NCBI GenBank assembly: GCA_045577695.1
Contig: JAZNIW010000029.1
Coordinates: 1-64,000 of the forward strand
Length of the DNA: 64,000 bases
Source of the DNA: UMGS1279 sp045577695
GTDB lineage: Bacteria; Bacillota; Clostridia; Oscillospirales; Acutalibacteraceae
Reading direction: 5' to 3'
Positions 50,859-58,709 of the stretch are shown here, in pieces. Below the pieces are notes generated by a model. That model was not told where the DNA came from. It saw nothing but the letters and a program-made list of their open reading frames with translations, and ran no database searches. Both the position numbers and the translations under genes were made by a program. Positions within the stretch are counted from its first letter, which is position 1. Each line of letters begins with the position of its first letter.

Positions 50859-51695
50859 ATGAAATTAGGTACCGTTGTAAAACTTACCACACTTGAAGAA
50901 ATTGAAAAGAAGTTTCAAGATTTGTTGGATTATGGCTTTGCCCAGTGCCAATTAGACACGTGGGATCCCGCCAGTTGGACCGACGAAATGGCCGAAGGCA
51001 TTAATGCTTTGACCGAAAAATACGGCATCACCATTTCCGGTCTTTGGTGTGGTTGGGAAGGCCCCGCCATTTGGGACTTCTACGATGGCCAGCTTACCCT
51101 TGGTTTGGTTCCGGCCGATTACCGCGCTATGCGTATTAAAAACCTCTGCGACGGTGCCGATTTCGCCAAAAAACTTGGTGTTACCGACGTGATTACCCAT
51201 ATGGGCTTTATTCCCGAAAATCCCAACGACCCCAACTTTAACACCTTCTGTGTGGCTGTTCGTGCGGTAGCTGAGCACCTGAAAAAGAATGACCAATTCT
51301 TGCTGTTTGAAACCGGTCAAGAAACACCGGTTACTATGCTCCGCTGCTTTGAAAAGGTTGGCACCGATAACCTTGGTATCAACTTGGATACGGCCAACTT
51401 AATCCTTTACGGCCGCGCCAATCCGGTCGACGCGTTGGATGTATTTGGCAAATATGTGCGTAACCTGCACGCCAAAGACGGTGTATACCCCACCAACGGC
51501 CACGATCTTGGTAAAGAGGTTCGCTTGGGCGACGGTAAGGTAGATTTCCACGCTCTTATTCGCAAATTAAAAGAACTTAATTATGATTCTTGGATGACCA
51601 TTGAGCGCGAAATTTTGGGTGACCAACAGAATGTAGATATTGTACACGCCAGAGATTATCTGACCGAAATCATCAATGAAGTTTACGGAGGGTAA
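50859..51695 (+). CDS. Sugar phosphate isomerase/epimerase-like TIM-barrel protein
   Basis: A 278-aa protein of the xylose-isomerase-like TIM-barrel family (AP endonuclease family 2). Metal-site residues are visible in LLFETGQET (E), GINLDTANL (D), NLHAKDG (H and D) and TIEREI (E). Members include IolE/IolI-type inosose enzymes and rare-sugar epimerases. The following two Gfo/Idh/MocA dehydrogenases suggest an oxidise-epimerise-reduce pathway for an inositol-like or rare sugar. The exact substrate is open. Confidence 0.85.
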   Translation: MKLGTVVKLTTLEEIEKKFQDLLDYGFAQCQLDTWDPASWTDEMAEGINALTEKYGITISGLWCGWEGPAIWDFYDGQLTLGLVPADYRAMRIKNLCDGADFAKKLGVTDVITHMGFIPENPNDPNFNTFCVAVRAVAEHLKKNDQFLLFETGQETPVTMLRCFEKVGTDNLGINLDTANLILYGRANPVDALDVFGKYVRNLHAKDGVYPTNGHDLGKEVRLGDGKVDFHALIRKLKELNYDSWMTIEREILGDQQNVDIVHARDYLTEIINEVYGG

Positions 51696-51699
51696 GAAT

Positions 51700-52644
51700 A
51701 TGCTAAAAGTTGCTGTTGTCGGCGTCGGTGGTATCAGCGGCGCACATATTTCGGCTTGGGAAACGATGGAAGATGCCGAATTGGTTGCTTTGTGTGACAT
51801 TCGTCCCGAACAAATGAAAGACCATAGCGATAAGCGTTGCTACACCAATTTCGACGAAATGCTTGAGAAGGAAGAACTGGATATTTTGGACATCTGCCTT
51901 CCGACCTATCTGCACGCCGAATTTTCCATTAAGGCTATGAATCGCGGCATCAATGTGCTTTGTGAAAAACCCATTTCGTTGAATCGTGAGGATGTAAAAT
52001 CCGTTTATGATTGCGCTAAAGCAAACAATGTAAAATTTATGGTGGCACAAGTGCTTCGCTTCTGGCCCGAATACGAATACGTGAAAGAGTTGTACGATAC
52101 CCAAAAATACGGCAAACTCATTTCGGGTTCGATGTACCGTTTGGGGTGCTATCCCGCTTGGAGCTGGGACGGCTGGATGATGGATGAAAAACGTAGCGGT
52201 ATGGTTCCGTTTGATTTACATATCCACGATTTGGATTATATGGTTTACGCTTTTGGCAAACCAAACAAAACAAACACCTTCCGTGCTCGTCGCGACAATC
52301 AAGATTTCATAAACGTAGTTTACGAGTTTGACGGCTTCTTCATCAATTCGCAGGCTTCTTGGTATGCTTGCCCCTATCCCTTCAAATCACAATTCTTGTT
52401 CCAATTCGAAAAAGCTATCGTGGCGTTTGAAGGCGGAAAATTGGTGACCCACACCATTGAGGGTGAGTCGATTGAATTTGCCTCTAACGAGGGATTGGAA
52501 ACCGGTAATGACAACGTTCCCAAGAGCGATGCCTACGCCAATGAAATCCGTTATTTCGCGGATTGTGTATTGGCCGATAAAGCAGCCGAAAAGGTGCAAC
52601 CCGAACAGTTGGAAACGGTTATTGATATTTTGAAATCCTTATAA
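51700..52644 (+). CDS. Gfo/Idh/MocA-family oxidoreductase (first)
   Basis: A 314-aa NAD(P)-dependent sugar dehydrogenase. It has the nucleotide loop VGVGGISGAHISAWE near the start, the conserved CEKPISLNREDV (the E-K-P motif, K being catalytic), and FDLHIHDLDYMVYAFG with the H-D pair of the active site. ATG 51700, not the earlier 51676, is the start because GGAGGG lies just before it and 51676 falls within the previous gene. It is 4 bases after the isomerase stop. Confidence 0.9.
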   Translation: MLKVAVVGVGGISGAHISAWETMEDAELVALCDIRPEQMKDHSDKRCYTNFDEMLEKEELDILDICLPTYLHAEFSIKAMNRGINVLCEKPISLNREDVKSVYDCAKANNVKFMVAQVLRFWPEYEYVKELYDTQKYGKLISGSMYRLGCYPAWSWDGWMMDEKRSGMVPFDLHIHDLDYMVYAFGKPNKTNTFRARRDNQDFINVVYEFDGFFINSQASWYACPYPFKSQFLFQFEKAIVAFEGGKLVTHTIEGESIEFASNEGLETGNDNVPKSDAYANEIRYFADCVLADKAAEKVQPEQLETVIDILKSL

Positions 52645-52660
52645 TAAAGCGGGTAAAATT

Positions 52661-53671
52661 ATGAAAAAGTTAAGGGTTGCCGTGATTGGTTGCGGCAGCA
52701 TTTCGGTAATGCATTTAGACTCTGTTGTGGCCTTACAATCGGCCGATTTGGTAGCCGTTTGTGACAATAAGGAAGAGCGCGCCAAAGCGGCGGCCGAAAA
52801 ATACGGAGTTCATTATTACACCGATTATTTGGCTATGTTCAAAGCCGAGCAATTGGATGTGGTGCATCTTTGTTTGCCCCATTATTTGCATACTATTGTC
52901 GCGCGGGATGCTTTTTCTGCCGGTATTCACGTACTCACCGAAAAACCGATGAGTATCGATTACGAGGATGCTGTGCGAACGGTTGAAATGGCCGAGGAAA
53001 AAAATCTCCGCTATGGTGTTATTTTTCAGTGCCGTTACAACACCCCCTCTCAGTTGGTAAAATCCCGCATTTTGGACGGTAAATTGGGCCGTGTAAAATG
53101 CGCCAGAAGCGTACTTACTTGGTACCGACCGGACGATTACTATGGCGATTCCGATTGGAAAGGCACCTGGGATAAAGAGGGAGGCGGCGTGGTGATTGAC
53201 CAAGCCATACATTCGATGGATTTGGTCAACTGGATGATCGATGATATTCCGTGTGAAATTCAAGCTTCGTTGCACAACCGCAATCACAAAAATATGATTG
53301 TGGAGGATAGCGCCGAAGGATTTGTTAAATACCAAAACGGTGCCACCTACGCCTTTTATGCCATGAACAACTATTTGGTGGATGAACCGATTGAAATTCG
53401 TCTGCTTTGTGAAAATGGCAAGGCTACTTTCTCTTACGATGAAGCGCGGATTGAATATGCCGACGGTAGCGTTGAACGGGTGGAGAATCAACCCCAAACC
53501 ATCGTTGAATATTCGGGCGGCAAACCCTATTGGGGCTCGCAACACGCGGTGCAAATCAATCAGTTTTACACTGCTGTTTTAAAGGGTGAACAACCCGAAA
53601 TCAGTGGTCGTGAGGCCTTGAAAGTGCAAAAAATCGTTTGTGAAATTTACAACCAAAAACAAGGATTTTAA
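52661..53671 (+). CDS. Gfo/Idh/MocA-family oxidoreductase (second)
   Basis: A 336-aa relative of the preceding dehydrogenase, clearly divergent from it. It has the nucleotide loop VIGCGSISVMHLDS, TEKPMSIDYEDA (the E-K-P motif) and VVIDQAIHSMDLVNWM with the active-site D and H. A weak AAGCGGG precedes ATG 52661. It is last in the operon, followed by a terminator 15 bases after the stop. Together with the first copy it suggests two redox steps on one substrate. Confidence 0.9.
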   Translation: MKKLRVAVIGCGSISVMHLDSVVALQSADLVAVCDNKEERAKAAAEKYGVHYYTDYLAMFKAEQLDVVHLCLPHYLHTIVARDAFSAGIHVLTEKPMSIDYEDAVRTVEMAEEKNLRYGVIFQCRYNTPSQLVKSRILDGKLGRVKCARSVLTWYRPDDYYGDSDWKGTWDKEGGGVVIDQAIHSMDLVNWMIDDIPCEIQASLHNRNHKNMIVEDSAEGFVKYQNGATYAFYAMNNYLVDEPIEIRLLCENGKATFSYDEARIEYADGSVERVENQPQTIVEYSGGKPYWGSQHAVQINQFYTAVLKGEQPEISGREALKVQKIVCEIYNQKQGF

Positions 53672-53685
53672 TCATAAAGATTTTT

Positions 53686-53729
53686 CGTGGGAGACTCTTG
53701 GTGCAACCAGCTGTCTCCCACGGTTTTTT
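53686..53729 (+). terminator. Rho-independent terminator of the isomerase/dehydrogenase operon
   Basis: CGTGGGAGAC (53686-53695) and GTCTCCCACG (53713-53722), then G and six T. Confidence 0.9.
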
Positions 53730-53740
53730 ACGGATAAGAA

Positions 53741-53781
53741 AAATGACACTTTACACAAAGGTTGTGAAAGTGTCATTTTTT
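53741..53781. terminator. Bidirectional hairpin terminator, same TGACACTTT family
   Basis: AAATGACACTTT-A-CACAA and TTGTG-AAAGTGTCATTT face each other with T tracts on both strands. It can stop read-through from the dehydrogenase operon and from the minus-strand PRTase gene. The TGACACTTT stem is shared with the hairpins at 19647 and 35158. Confidence 0.8.
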
Positions 53782-53979
53782 GTTTTATATCTTGAAAAAG
53801 ATTTGAATATATACCGAAAAAGAAACGCAAGTTGCAGAGCACAAAGAAACTGCTCCTGCGAACACACAAGTTCGGCAGTTTGTTTTGCTTGCGGTGAAGC
53901 TTCGGGGTATATCCCAAGTGAAGTTGCGTTTGGCTATAGAGAGAGCCTTGCGAGAGAGGGCTTTGCCTCTGCCAAGGAT

Positions 53980-54621
53980 TTATAATTTGGAAAAACCGTG
54001 GCTATTAACCAAGGCATCGATTTTTTTACCGGCTTTGCAAAGGGGACATTCGTGCGAGGGATAGGTGATATAGTCGGGCAGGTCGTTTACATCAAATGCG
54101 GCACAAACCGGAATGCCCTGACAGGAGTCTACCGAAGCGAAAAGGGCAGAAACGCCGCTAACGTGTCCACCGTAGTAGTGAATGGCCTCAATGGCGGATT
54201 TTGCCGTGTAACCTGTGGTGACCGATGCGGCCAAAATCAAAACGTGTTTTCCTGCAATCATTGGCAGATAATTTTCGCGGAAGAGTAACTGACTGCCGGT
54301 GGTGTGTTCAGGGGTGACCACATAAATGGTTTGATGTGCATTCATATTGATGAAATCGGCCTTGGTGAGCTCCCGTGCCAAGCAGGTGCCAATAACTTCG
54401 GTACCGTCTAAACAAAGAATGGTATCTACAATCGTGCTGGTGTTGTAGTAACCAAGCAGTTCACGGGCAACTGCATTTGCCTCGGATAAACGGGTTTTTT
54501 GGGTAGTGACATCGATATAATAATTGGTGTGGCTGTGGCTGGTGGCAAAATGGCCCTTCGACAACCGCAAAAATAGGTTCTTCCGTTTCGACTCCAATTT
54601 AAAGGTGGTATTGGTAGGCAT
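53980..54621 (-). CDS. Orotate phosphoribosyltransferase-like PRTase with altered PRPP loop
   Basis: A 213-aa protein with a type-I PRTase fold, resembling proteins usually annotated as orotate phosphoribosyltransferase. The PRPP-binding region is VLILAASVTTGYTAKSA: the TTG turn is kept but the two acidic residues normally before it are both alanine. A C-terminal C-P-L-C knuckle (near residue 194) may bind zinc. ATG 54621 follows GAGGAGTG. It has its own promoter and, in the leader, a GGGGACTCCCC palindrome. Orotate activity is doubtful; a regulator or a different PRTase is possible. Confidence 0.75.
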   Translation of the reverse strand: MPTNTTFKLESKRKNLFLRLSKGHFATSHSHTNYYIDVTTQKTRLSEANAVARELLGYYNTSTIVDTILCLDGTEVIGTCLARELTKADFINMNAHQTIYVVTPEHTTGSQLLFRENYLPMIAGKHVLILAASVTTGYTAKSAIEAIHYYGGHVSGVSALFASVDSCQGIPVCAAFDVNDLPDYITYPSHECPLCKAGKKIDALVNSHGFSKL

Positions 54622-54646
54622 AAAATCACTCCTCACATTTTTAGCA

Positions 54647-54657
54647 GGGGAGTCCCC
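54647..54657 (-). promoter_or_regulatory. GGGGA-C-TCCCC palindrome in the PRTase leader
   Basis: An 11-base perfect palindrome lies between the predicted transcription start (about 54666) and the ribosome site. It may be a downstream operator or part of an RNA structure. No known regulator is assigned. Confidence 0.35.
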
Positions 54658-54672
54658 ATTACTTGTGTTGTT

Positions 54673-54701
54673 ATTATACAATAAACAAGGGAGAATTACA
54701 A
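54673..54701 (-). promoter_or_regulatory. sigma-A promoter of the PRTase gene
   Basis: Minus strand: TTGTAA (54696-54701), 17-base spacer, TATAAT (54673-54678). Confidence 0.72.
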
Positions 54702-54827
54702 GAAAAAATTAGCATAATGACGAGAAAAATCAAAATATTCTATAAAACTCCTTTTTTCGATGGTCGATATAGAGCTGTTTCGAAAAAGAAAAATATTTTT
54801 GAACGGCTTTCGATATTAAGCAATAAC

Positions 54828-56129
54828 TTAGTGAAGAATATCCAAAATCAAAGGGGCGCTTGGCGGCGGTGTTTCGCCAAAGGTTAGAGCGGCGAGATAA
54901 GCCGATTCGGCCGCCTTACAGATGGAAATATCGGCAGCAGCAAGGGTGACCAAAGGTTGCCCTTTTTTTACCGCATCGCCGGTTTTTTTGTGTAATTGCA
55001 AACCGGCCGCCGGGTCGATTTTATCGGTTTTGGTGCGGCGACCTGCCCCCAGCGCTGTCGAAACCAAACCGATACCTTCGGTGTTCATTGCCGTGATATA
55101 TCCGTCGTAAGGGGAGCGAATGTCATACAAAGCACCCGCCCTTCGAAAGGGTTGATCGGCGAGAAGGTCGGGCAAAATCCCCCCTTGTCCTTCGCACAAA
55201 GCGGTCAGCCGACGGAGGGCGGCACCCGAATTCAAGGCTTCTTTTGCCTTCGCAGTGGCCGCTTCGATAGAGATGGATTGACTCAGCGCAATCATTTCGG
55301 CCGCTAAGGCAAGGGAAAGTTCAAGTAAATCGCACGAAACGGGATGGTGCAACAGGCGGGCAGCCTCCCATAGTTCCAGTGCATTTCCTACCGTACTCCC
55401 AAGGGGGGTGTCCATATTTGAAAGCACTGCCGTCACCTGTCGCCCACTGGCTGTTCCAATCGAAATCATTTGGCGCGCCAGCGCGGTGGCTTCGGCTTTG
55501 GTTTTCAAAAAGGCACCACTGCCCACCTTAATATCTAACACGATGCTTCGGCTACCGCCGGCTAGTTTTTTTGACATAATGCTGGAGGCAATCAGCGGAA
55601 TGGAAGAAACCGTGGCCGTGACATCACGTAAGGCGTATAAAATTTTGTCGGCCGGTGCTAGGTTTTCGCTTTGGCCGGCAATGACCAAACCATTTTTTTG
55701 GGCTAAAGTGAAGAATTTTTCCGGCGAAAGGTCGGTTTTTACCCCCTCCACACTTTCGAGTTTATCCACGGTGCCGCCGGTGTGACCCAGTCCGCGGCCG
55801 CTCATTTTGGCCACGATTGAACCGGCCGCTGCCGCGATCGGAGCGGCCAAAAAGGTGGTTTTATCCCCCACCCCGCCGGAACTGTGTTTGTCTACCGTAT
55901 AGGGGCCAAGGGGTGAAAGGTCCACGATATCACCGCTCTCAGCCATTTTTTGGGTGAGAATGGCCGTTTCACGATCGGTCATTCCTTGGATAGAAATGGC
56001 CATTAGCAGTGCAGCGGTTTGGTAATCAGGAATGGTTTTTTGAAGGATACCATCGATAAAATAGGAAATTTCGGCATCGGTGAGTTCTTGGTGCTCTCGT
56101 TTATGGATGAGGATATCATACATTGTCAT
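54828..56129 (-). CDS. pdp: Pyrimidine-nucleoside phosphorylase
   Basis: Phosphorolyses uridine, thymidine and deoxyuridine to base and (deoxy)ribose-1-phosphate. The 433-aa protein has ELTDAEISYFIDGI, the phosphate site DKHSSGGVGDKTTF, KMSGRGLGHTGGTVDKLESV, and a C-terminal PYDGYITAMNTEGIG and GDAVKKGQPL domain. ATG 56129 has AGGAG 8 bases upstream; the longer frame to 56159 overlaps deoD. It is last in a minus-strand run of thioesterase, deoD and pdp. Confidence 0.95.
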   Translation of the reverse strand: MTMYDILIHKREHQELTDAEISYFIDGILQKTIPDYQTAALLMAISIQGMTDRETAILTQKMAESGDIVDLSPLGPYTVDKHSSGGVGDKTTFLAAPIAAAAGSIVAKMSGRGLGHTGGTVDKLESVEGVKTDLSPEKFFTLAQKNGLVIAGQSENLAPADKILYALRDVTATVSSIPLIASSIMSKKLAGGSRSIVLDIKVGSGAFLKTKAEATALARQMISIGTASGRQVTAVLSNMDTPLGSTVGNALELWEAARLLHHPVSCDLLELSLALAAEMIALSQSISIEAATAKAKEALNSGAALRRLTALCEGQGGILPDLLADQPFRRAGALYDIRSPYDGYITAMNTEGIGLVSTALGAGRRTKTDKIDPAAGLQLHKKTGDAVKKGQPLVTLAAADISICKAAESAYLAALTFGETPPPSAPLILDILH

Positions 56130-56139
56130 GGTTGTTCTC

Positions 56140-56856
56140 CTAGAAAGAAACGGCCGCATCCAAGGCCAGTTCCATCATCGTCGAAAAGGAGGTTTGTCGC
56201 TCTTTTGCGGTGGTGGATTCGCCGGTTACCAAACTATCGGAAATGGTACAAACCGCCAAGGCGCGTTTGCCGAGTAGGGCTGCGTTGAGATACAGGGCAG
56301 CGGCTTCCATTTCTACCGCCAAAGCACCAACGGAGGCCCAACGTTCAACAAAGCGCTGGTCTTTTCCGTAAAACAAATCACTCGATACCAGATTTCCCAC
56401 CCGAACGGGGATATTTTGCCGCGCAGCAGTATCGCAAAAGGCCTTAAGCAGAGAATAATCGGCAATCGGGGCAAAGCCCGAAACCTCCTGCAGAGAAGGG
56501 ATGGCTGAGTTGGTACAAGCCCCCATACCGACCACAATATCTTTGAGGTTTAAATCAGGTTGCAGGGCACCGGCGGTACCGATACGAACGATATTCTCCA
56601 CCCCGTATGAGGTGAAAAGTTCGTGGGAATAAATGCTAATAGAAGGCATTCCCATTCCGCTGGCCATTACCGAAATGGATTGGCCATGATACAAACCGGT
56701 AAAGCCCAACATACCGCGCACGGCATTCACCTGCTTGACCTCCGTTAAGTAGGTATCGGCAATGTGCTTAGCGCGTAATGGGTCGCCCGGCATTAAGACC
56801 GTTTTTGCAAAATCGCCGGCCGCTGCTTCGATGTGAGGGGTAGGAATATGGGACAT
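56140..56856 (-). CDS. deoD: Purine-nucleoside phosphorylase, DeoD type
   Basis: Hexameric trimer-of-dimers class purine nucleoside phosphorylase, 238 aa, full length. It has HIEAAAGDFAKTVLMPGDPLRAKHIA at the N-terminus, the GMGMPSISIYSHEL segment, RIGTAGAL and the VEMEAAALY signature, followed by SDSLVTGE with the catalytic aspartate. ATG 56856 follows AAGGAGG. It is 10 bases before pdp, forming a nucleoside salvage pair that fits the nucleoside-type ABC permeases at 62307-64000. Confidence 0.96.
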   Translation of the reverse strand: MSHIPTPHIEAAAGDFAKTVLMPGDPLRAKHIADTYLTEVKQVNAVRGMLGFTGLYHGQSISVMASGMGMPSISIYSHELFTSYGVENIVRIGTAGALQPDLNLKDIVVGMGACTNSAIPSLQEVSGFAPIADYSLLKAFCDTAARQNIPVRVGNLVSSDLFYGKDQRFVERWASVGALAVEMEAAALYLNAALLGKRALAVCTISDSLVTGESTTAKERQTSFSTMMELALDAAVSF

Positions 56857-56892
56857 AAAAGTATCCTCCTTTTTCTTGTAAACGGTTTTTCG

Positions 56893-57618
56893 CTATCCAT
56901 TCGTTTCAATGGAACAAGCAAACATAGTTTCGCCTTGAGCATTGACCCCTTTGCAAAGCCAATGGGTTTCGTCCTCTTGCAGACGGTGAAGGGTCAAGGG
57001 AGTGCCAACCGTTACTTCGTGCCGAAAGTCTAATTGCATGGCCGTAATCATCTTTCCCGCGGGCAGACCAAGAGCATCCTGTACATAGTCCACATAGCGG
57101 GCATTGTTGACGTGGTTATTCATATCCGTGTGTGAGGCACCGGGCACCAGAGTATATCCTTCTTGGGCGGGCACAAAATCAGAGATTTTGCGAAGGCGAC
57201 CCTCAAACACTTTTTCTTCTAAAAAGGGCAAAGGCGGATATACATCCTTAGCAACGGCGATTTTTCGGGTATGAATGTCTATGGCAACCCATTCGGAAGA
57301 GCCTTTTGCAATGGGAGTTGAGTTGGTATCGGTGATGAGATATTCGCGTTGAAAACTAAGGCGGGAGGGGGGAAGTGGCCACGTTTTGACTCGCACGGTT
57401 TGAAACATAGCGGGGTGGTTTAACCGTTCAAATTTGGTACGCACCACCACCCATAAAAGATTCTTTTTGAGCATATCCTCAAAGCCGCATCCGAGGGTGT
57501 TGGCGTGCTCACCCGCAACCGATTGAAATAAATCAAAGAGACAAAAAGGGCGCAAAATGCGTTGACTGTCATAATCCGAGGTGCGTAGAGCAAATTCTTT
57601 TTCAAAAACAGGAAACAT
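56893..57618 (-). CDS. Acyl-ACP thioesterase
   Basis: A 241-aa double-hotdog thioesterase of the FatA/bacterial acyl-ACP group, releasing fatty acids from acyl carrier protein. The first hotdog opens with FALRTSDYDSQRILRPFCL; the second carries the HTDMNNHVNNARYVDYV motif with the N-x-H active-site residues. Length is normal for the bacterial form. An extended -10 (TGT-TATACT on the minus strand, 57683-57688) may be its promoter, but the -35 is poor. It lies 36 bases upstream of deoD with no terminator between, so co-transcription with salvage genes is likely though functionally odd. Confidence 0.88.
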   Translation of the reverse strand: MFPVFEKEFALRTSDYDSQRILRPFCLFDLFQSVAGEHANTLGCGFEDMLKKNLLWVVVRTKFERLNHPAMFQTVRVKTWPLPPSRLSFQREYLITDTNSTPIAKGSSEWVAIDIHTRKIAVAKDVYPPLPFLEEKVFEGRLRKISDFVPAQEGYTLVPGASHTDMNNHVNNARYVDYVQDALGLPAGKMITAMQLDFRHEVTVGTPLTLHRLQEDETHWLCKGVNAQGETMFACSIETNG

Positions 57619-57801
57619 CGATTTCGTTACTCCTTTTCAAGTGTTTTTGAAGATAATTCTTCTAAAATAATGGATTTCTTTCAGTATAACACATTTTTGT
57701 AAAAAACGGTAGTGTGAAAAATTCTTTTGACCAAAAAACGGTCTTTTTTTGGGGTGCTCTGCATATCGTAAAAAAGAACAAACGGCAAGGAGGAACCAAA
57801 A

Positions 57802-58431
57802 ATGAACCCGAAGAAGACAGTACAAAGGATGGACAAGAGGAGAATTTCGGCCGTCTTTCAACAAAACAACTCGTTGTTTTTACTTACCGCCTTTTTTGTG
57901 TTTGGTTTATTGGTTGGGGTATTGTATTTAAAAACAAAAAATGAGGGCGGCGAAAATTGCGCCGCCCCTTTTGAGGAGATGTATCAAGGCATTTCCAACG
58001 GATTTCTTTCGGCTTTTTTGCACGCCTTTTTGGGACAACTTCCCTTTATAGCGGCCGCTTTTTTGGCCGGAACTTGTATGGCGGGGGCGGTGCTGGTACC
58101 GGCCGTGGTTTTCTTACGCGGGGCGTCTTGGGGATTGGTGATGGGGTTTGCCTATGCCACCTATGGACTTATAGGAATTGTGTTTAATTTATTTATTCTT
58201 CTTCCCGCGGCGGTACTGGGTGGATTGGCTTTGCTGCTGGCGGGGAGAGAGGCCTTTGGTTTTTCTCTTTCGTTGGCTCGTTTGGCTATGCCGCATCTTT
58301 CTCCACCCAACATCGAACAAGATTTCAAACACTATTGTTTGCGACAGCTTTTTGTTCTGCTCTTTTTTGTTGCATCGGCCTTGATAGAGGCCGTTATGGC
58401 CGCTGCATTCCTCTCCTTTTTTCCTTTTTAA
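57802..58431 (+). CDS. SpoIIM-like membrane protein
   Basis: A 209-aa membrane protein with a basic N-terminus and about five helices, in the arrangement of the stage II sporulation protein M family: NSLFLLTAFFVFGLLVGVLY first, then FLSAFLHAFLGQLPFIAAAF, and a glycine-rich GASWGLVMGFAYATYGLIG. SpoIIM takes part in septal peptidoglycan removal during engulfment; family members also occur outside sporulation. AAGGAGG precedes ATG 57802. It is monocistronic. Confidence 0.78.
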   Translation: MNPKKTVQRMDKRRISAVFQQNNSLFLLTAFFVFGLLVGVLYLKTKNEGGENCAAPFEEMYQGISNGFLSAFLHAFLGQLPFIAAAFLAGTCMAGAVLVPAVVFLRGASWGLVMGFAYATYGLIGIVFNLFILLPAAVLGGLALLLAGREAFGFSLSLARLAMPHLSPPNIEQDFKHYCLRQLFVLLFFVASALIEAVMAAAFLSFFPF

Positions 58432-58643
58432 TTCGGCTCGTGTTTGCGATGCTTTTGTTTCGGTAGCCCTTGTGCGATTTTGGGAAAAGAATGTTCGGTG
58501 GCAGCAGTCGGCTGGATTTCGTAGGTGCCGTATTTGTTGATTTGCTCGAATACGGTTTCAGGGTCGGTTAAATATGAGTCGGAGGAAACGGATAGGTTTT
58601 TCTCTGACATTGGTTTTTTGGAACGCGCTTTTTGTTGTTTCAT
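58428..58643 (-). CDS. Small hypothetical protein, 71 aa
   Basis: A hydrophilic 71-aa ORF, basic at both ends (KQQKARSKKP; KQKHRKH) with a middle part (SYLTDPETVFEQINKYGTYE) that looks like real protein. The start ATG 58643 lies immediately after the T tract of the citrate synthase terminator; the only ribosome-site-like word is GGTGA in the right arm of that terminator stem. Its stop overlaps the SpoIIM-like gene by 4 bases in the convergent direction. Expression would need read-through or a separate start. I do not recognise a family. Confidence 0.45.
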   Translation of the reverse strand: MKQQKARSKKPMSEKNLSVSSDSYLTDPETVFEQINKYGTYEIQPTAATEHSFPKIAQGLPKQKHRKHEPN

Positions 58644-58644
58644 A

Positions 58645-58685
58645 AAAAAATCACCCAACCGTAGTATGTTCGGTTGGGTGATTCT
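58645..58685 (-). terminator. Rho-independent terminator of citrate synthase
   Basis: Minus strand AATCACCCAACCG and CGGTTGGGTGATT form a perfect 13-base stem with a 9-base loop, followed by TTTTTT. It ends directly at the start codon of the small ORF at 58643. Confidence 0.88.
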
Positions 58686-58709
58686 TTATACCTTAGCCAA
58701 AGGAAGATT

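Larger units (their letters stand above)
53672..53979. other. Gene-free stretch between convergent operons
   Basis: After the terminator at 53686-53729 comes a second, bidirectional hairpin (53741-53781), then about 200 bases with several small inverted pairs, including AAACGCAA near 53823 against TTGCGTTT near 53925, and a CCTTGCGAGAGAGGGCTTTGCC part near 53945-53968. It resembles the interior of the dispersed hairpin elements in reverse orientation. No gene seen. Confidence 0.6.

Noticed and set aside
53733..53979. Possible gene remnant between the dehydrogenase and PRTase genes
   Set aside because: Only short frames without ribosome sites; the many small inverted pairs fit a non-coding repeat better.
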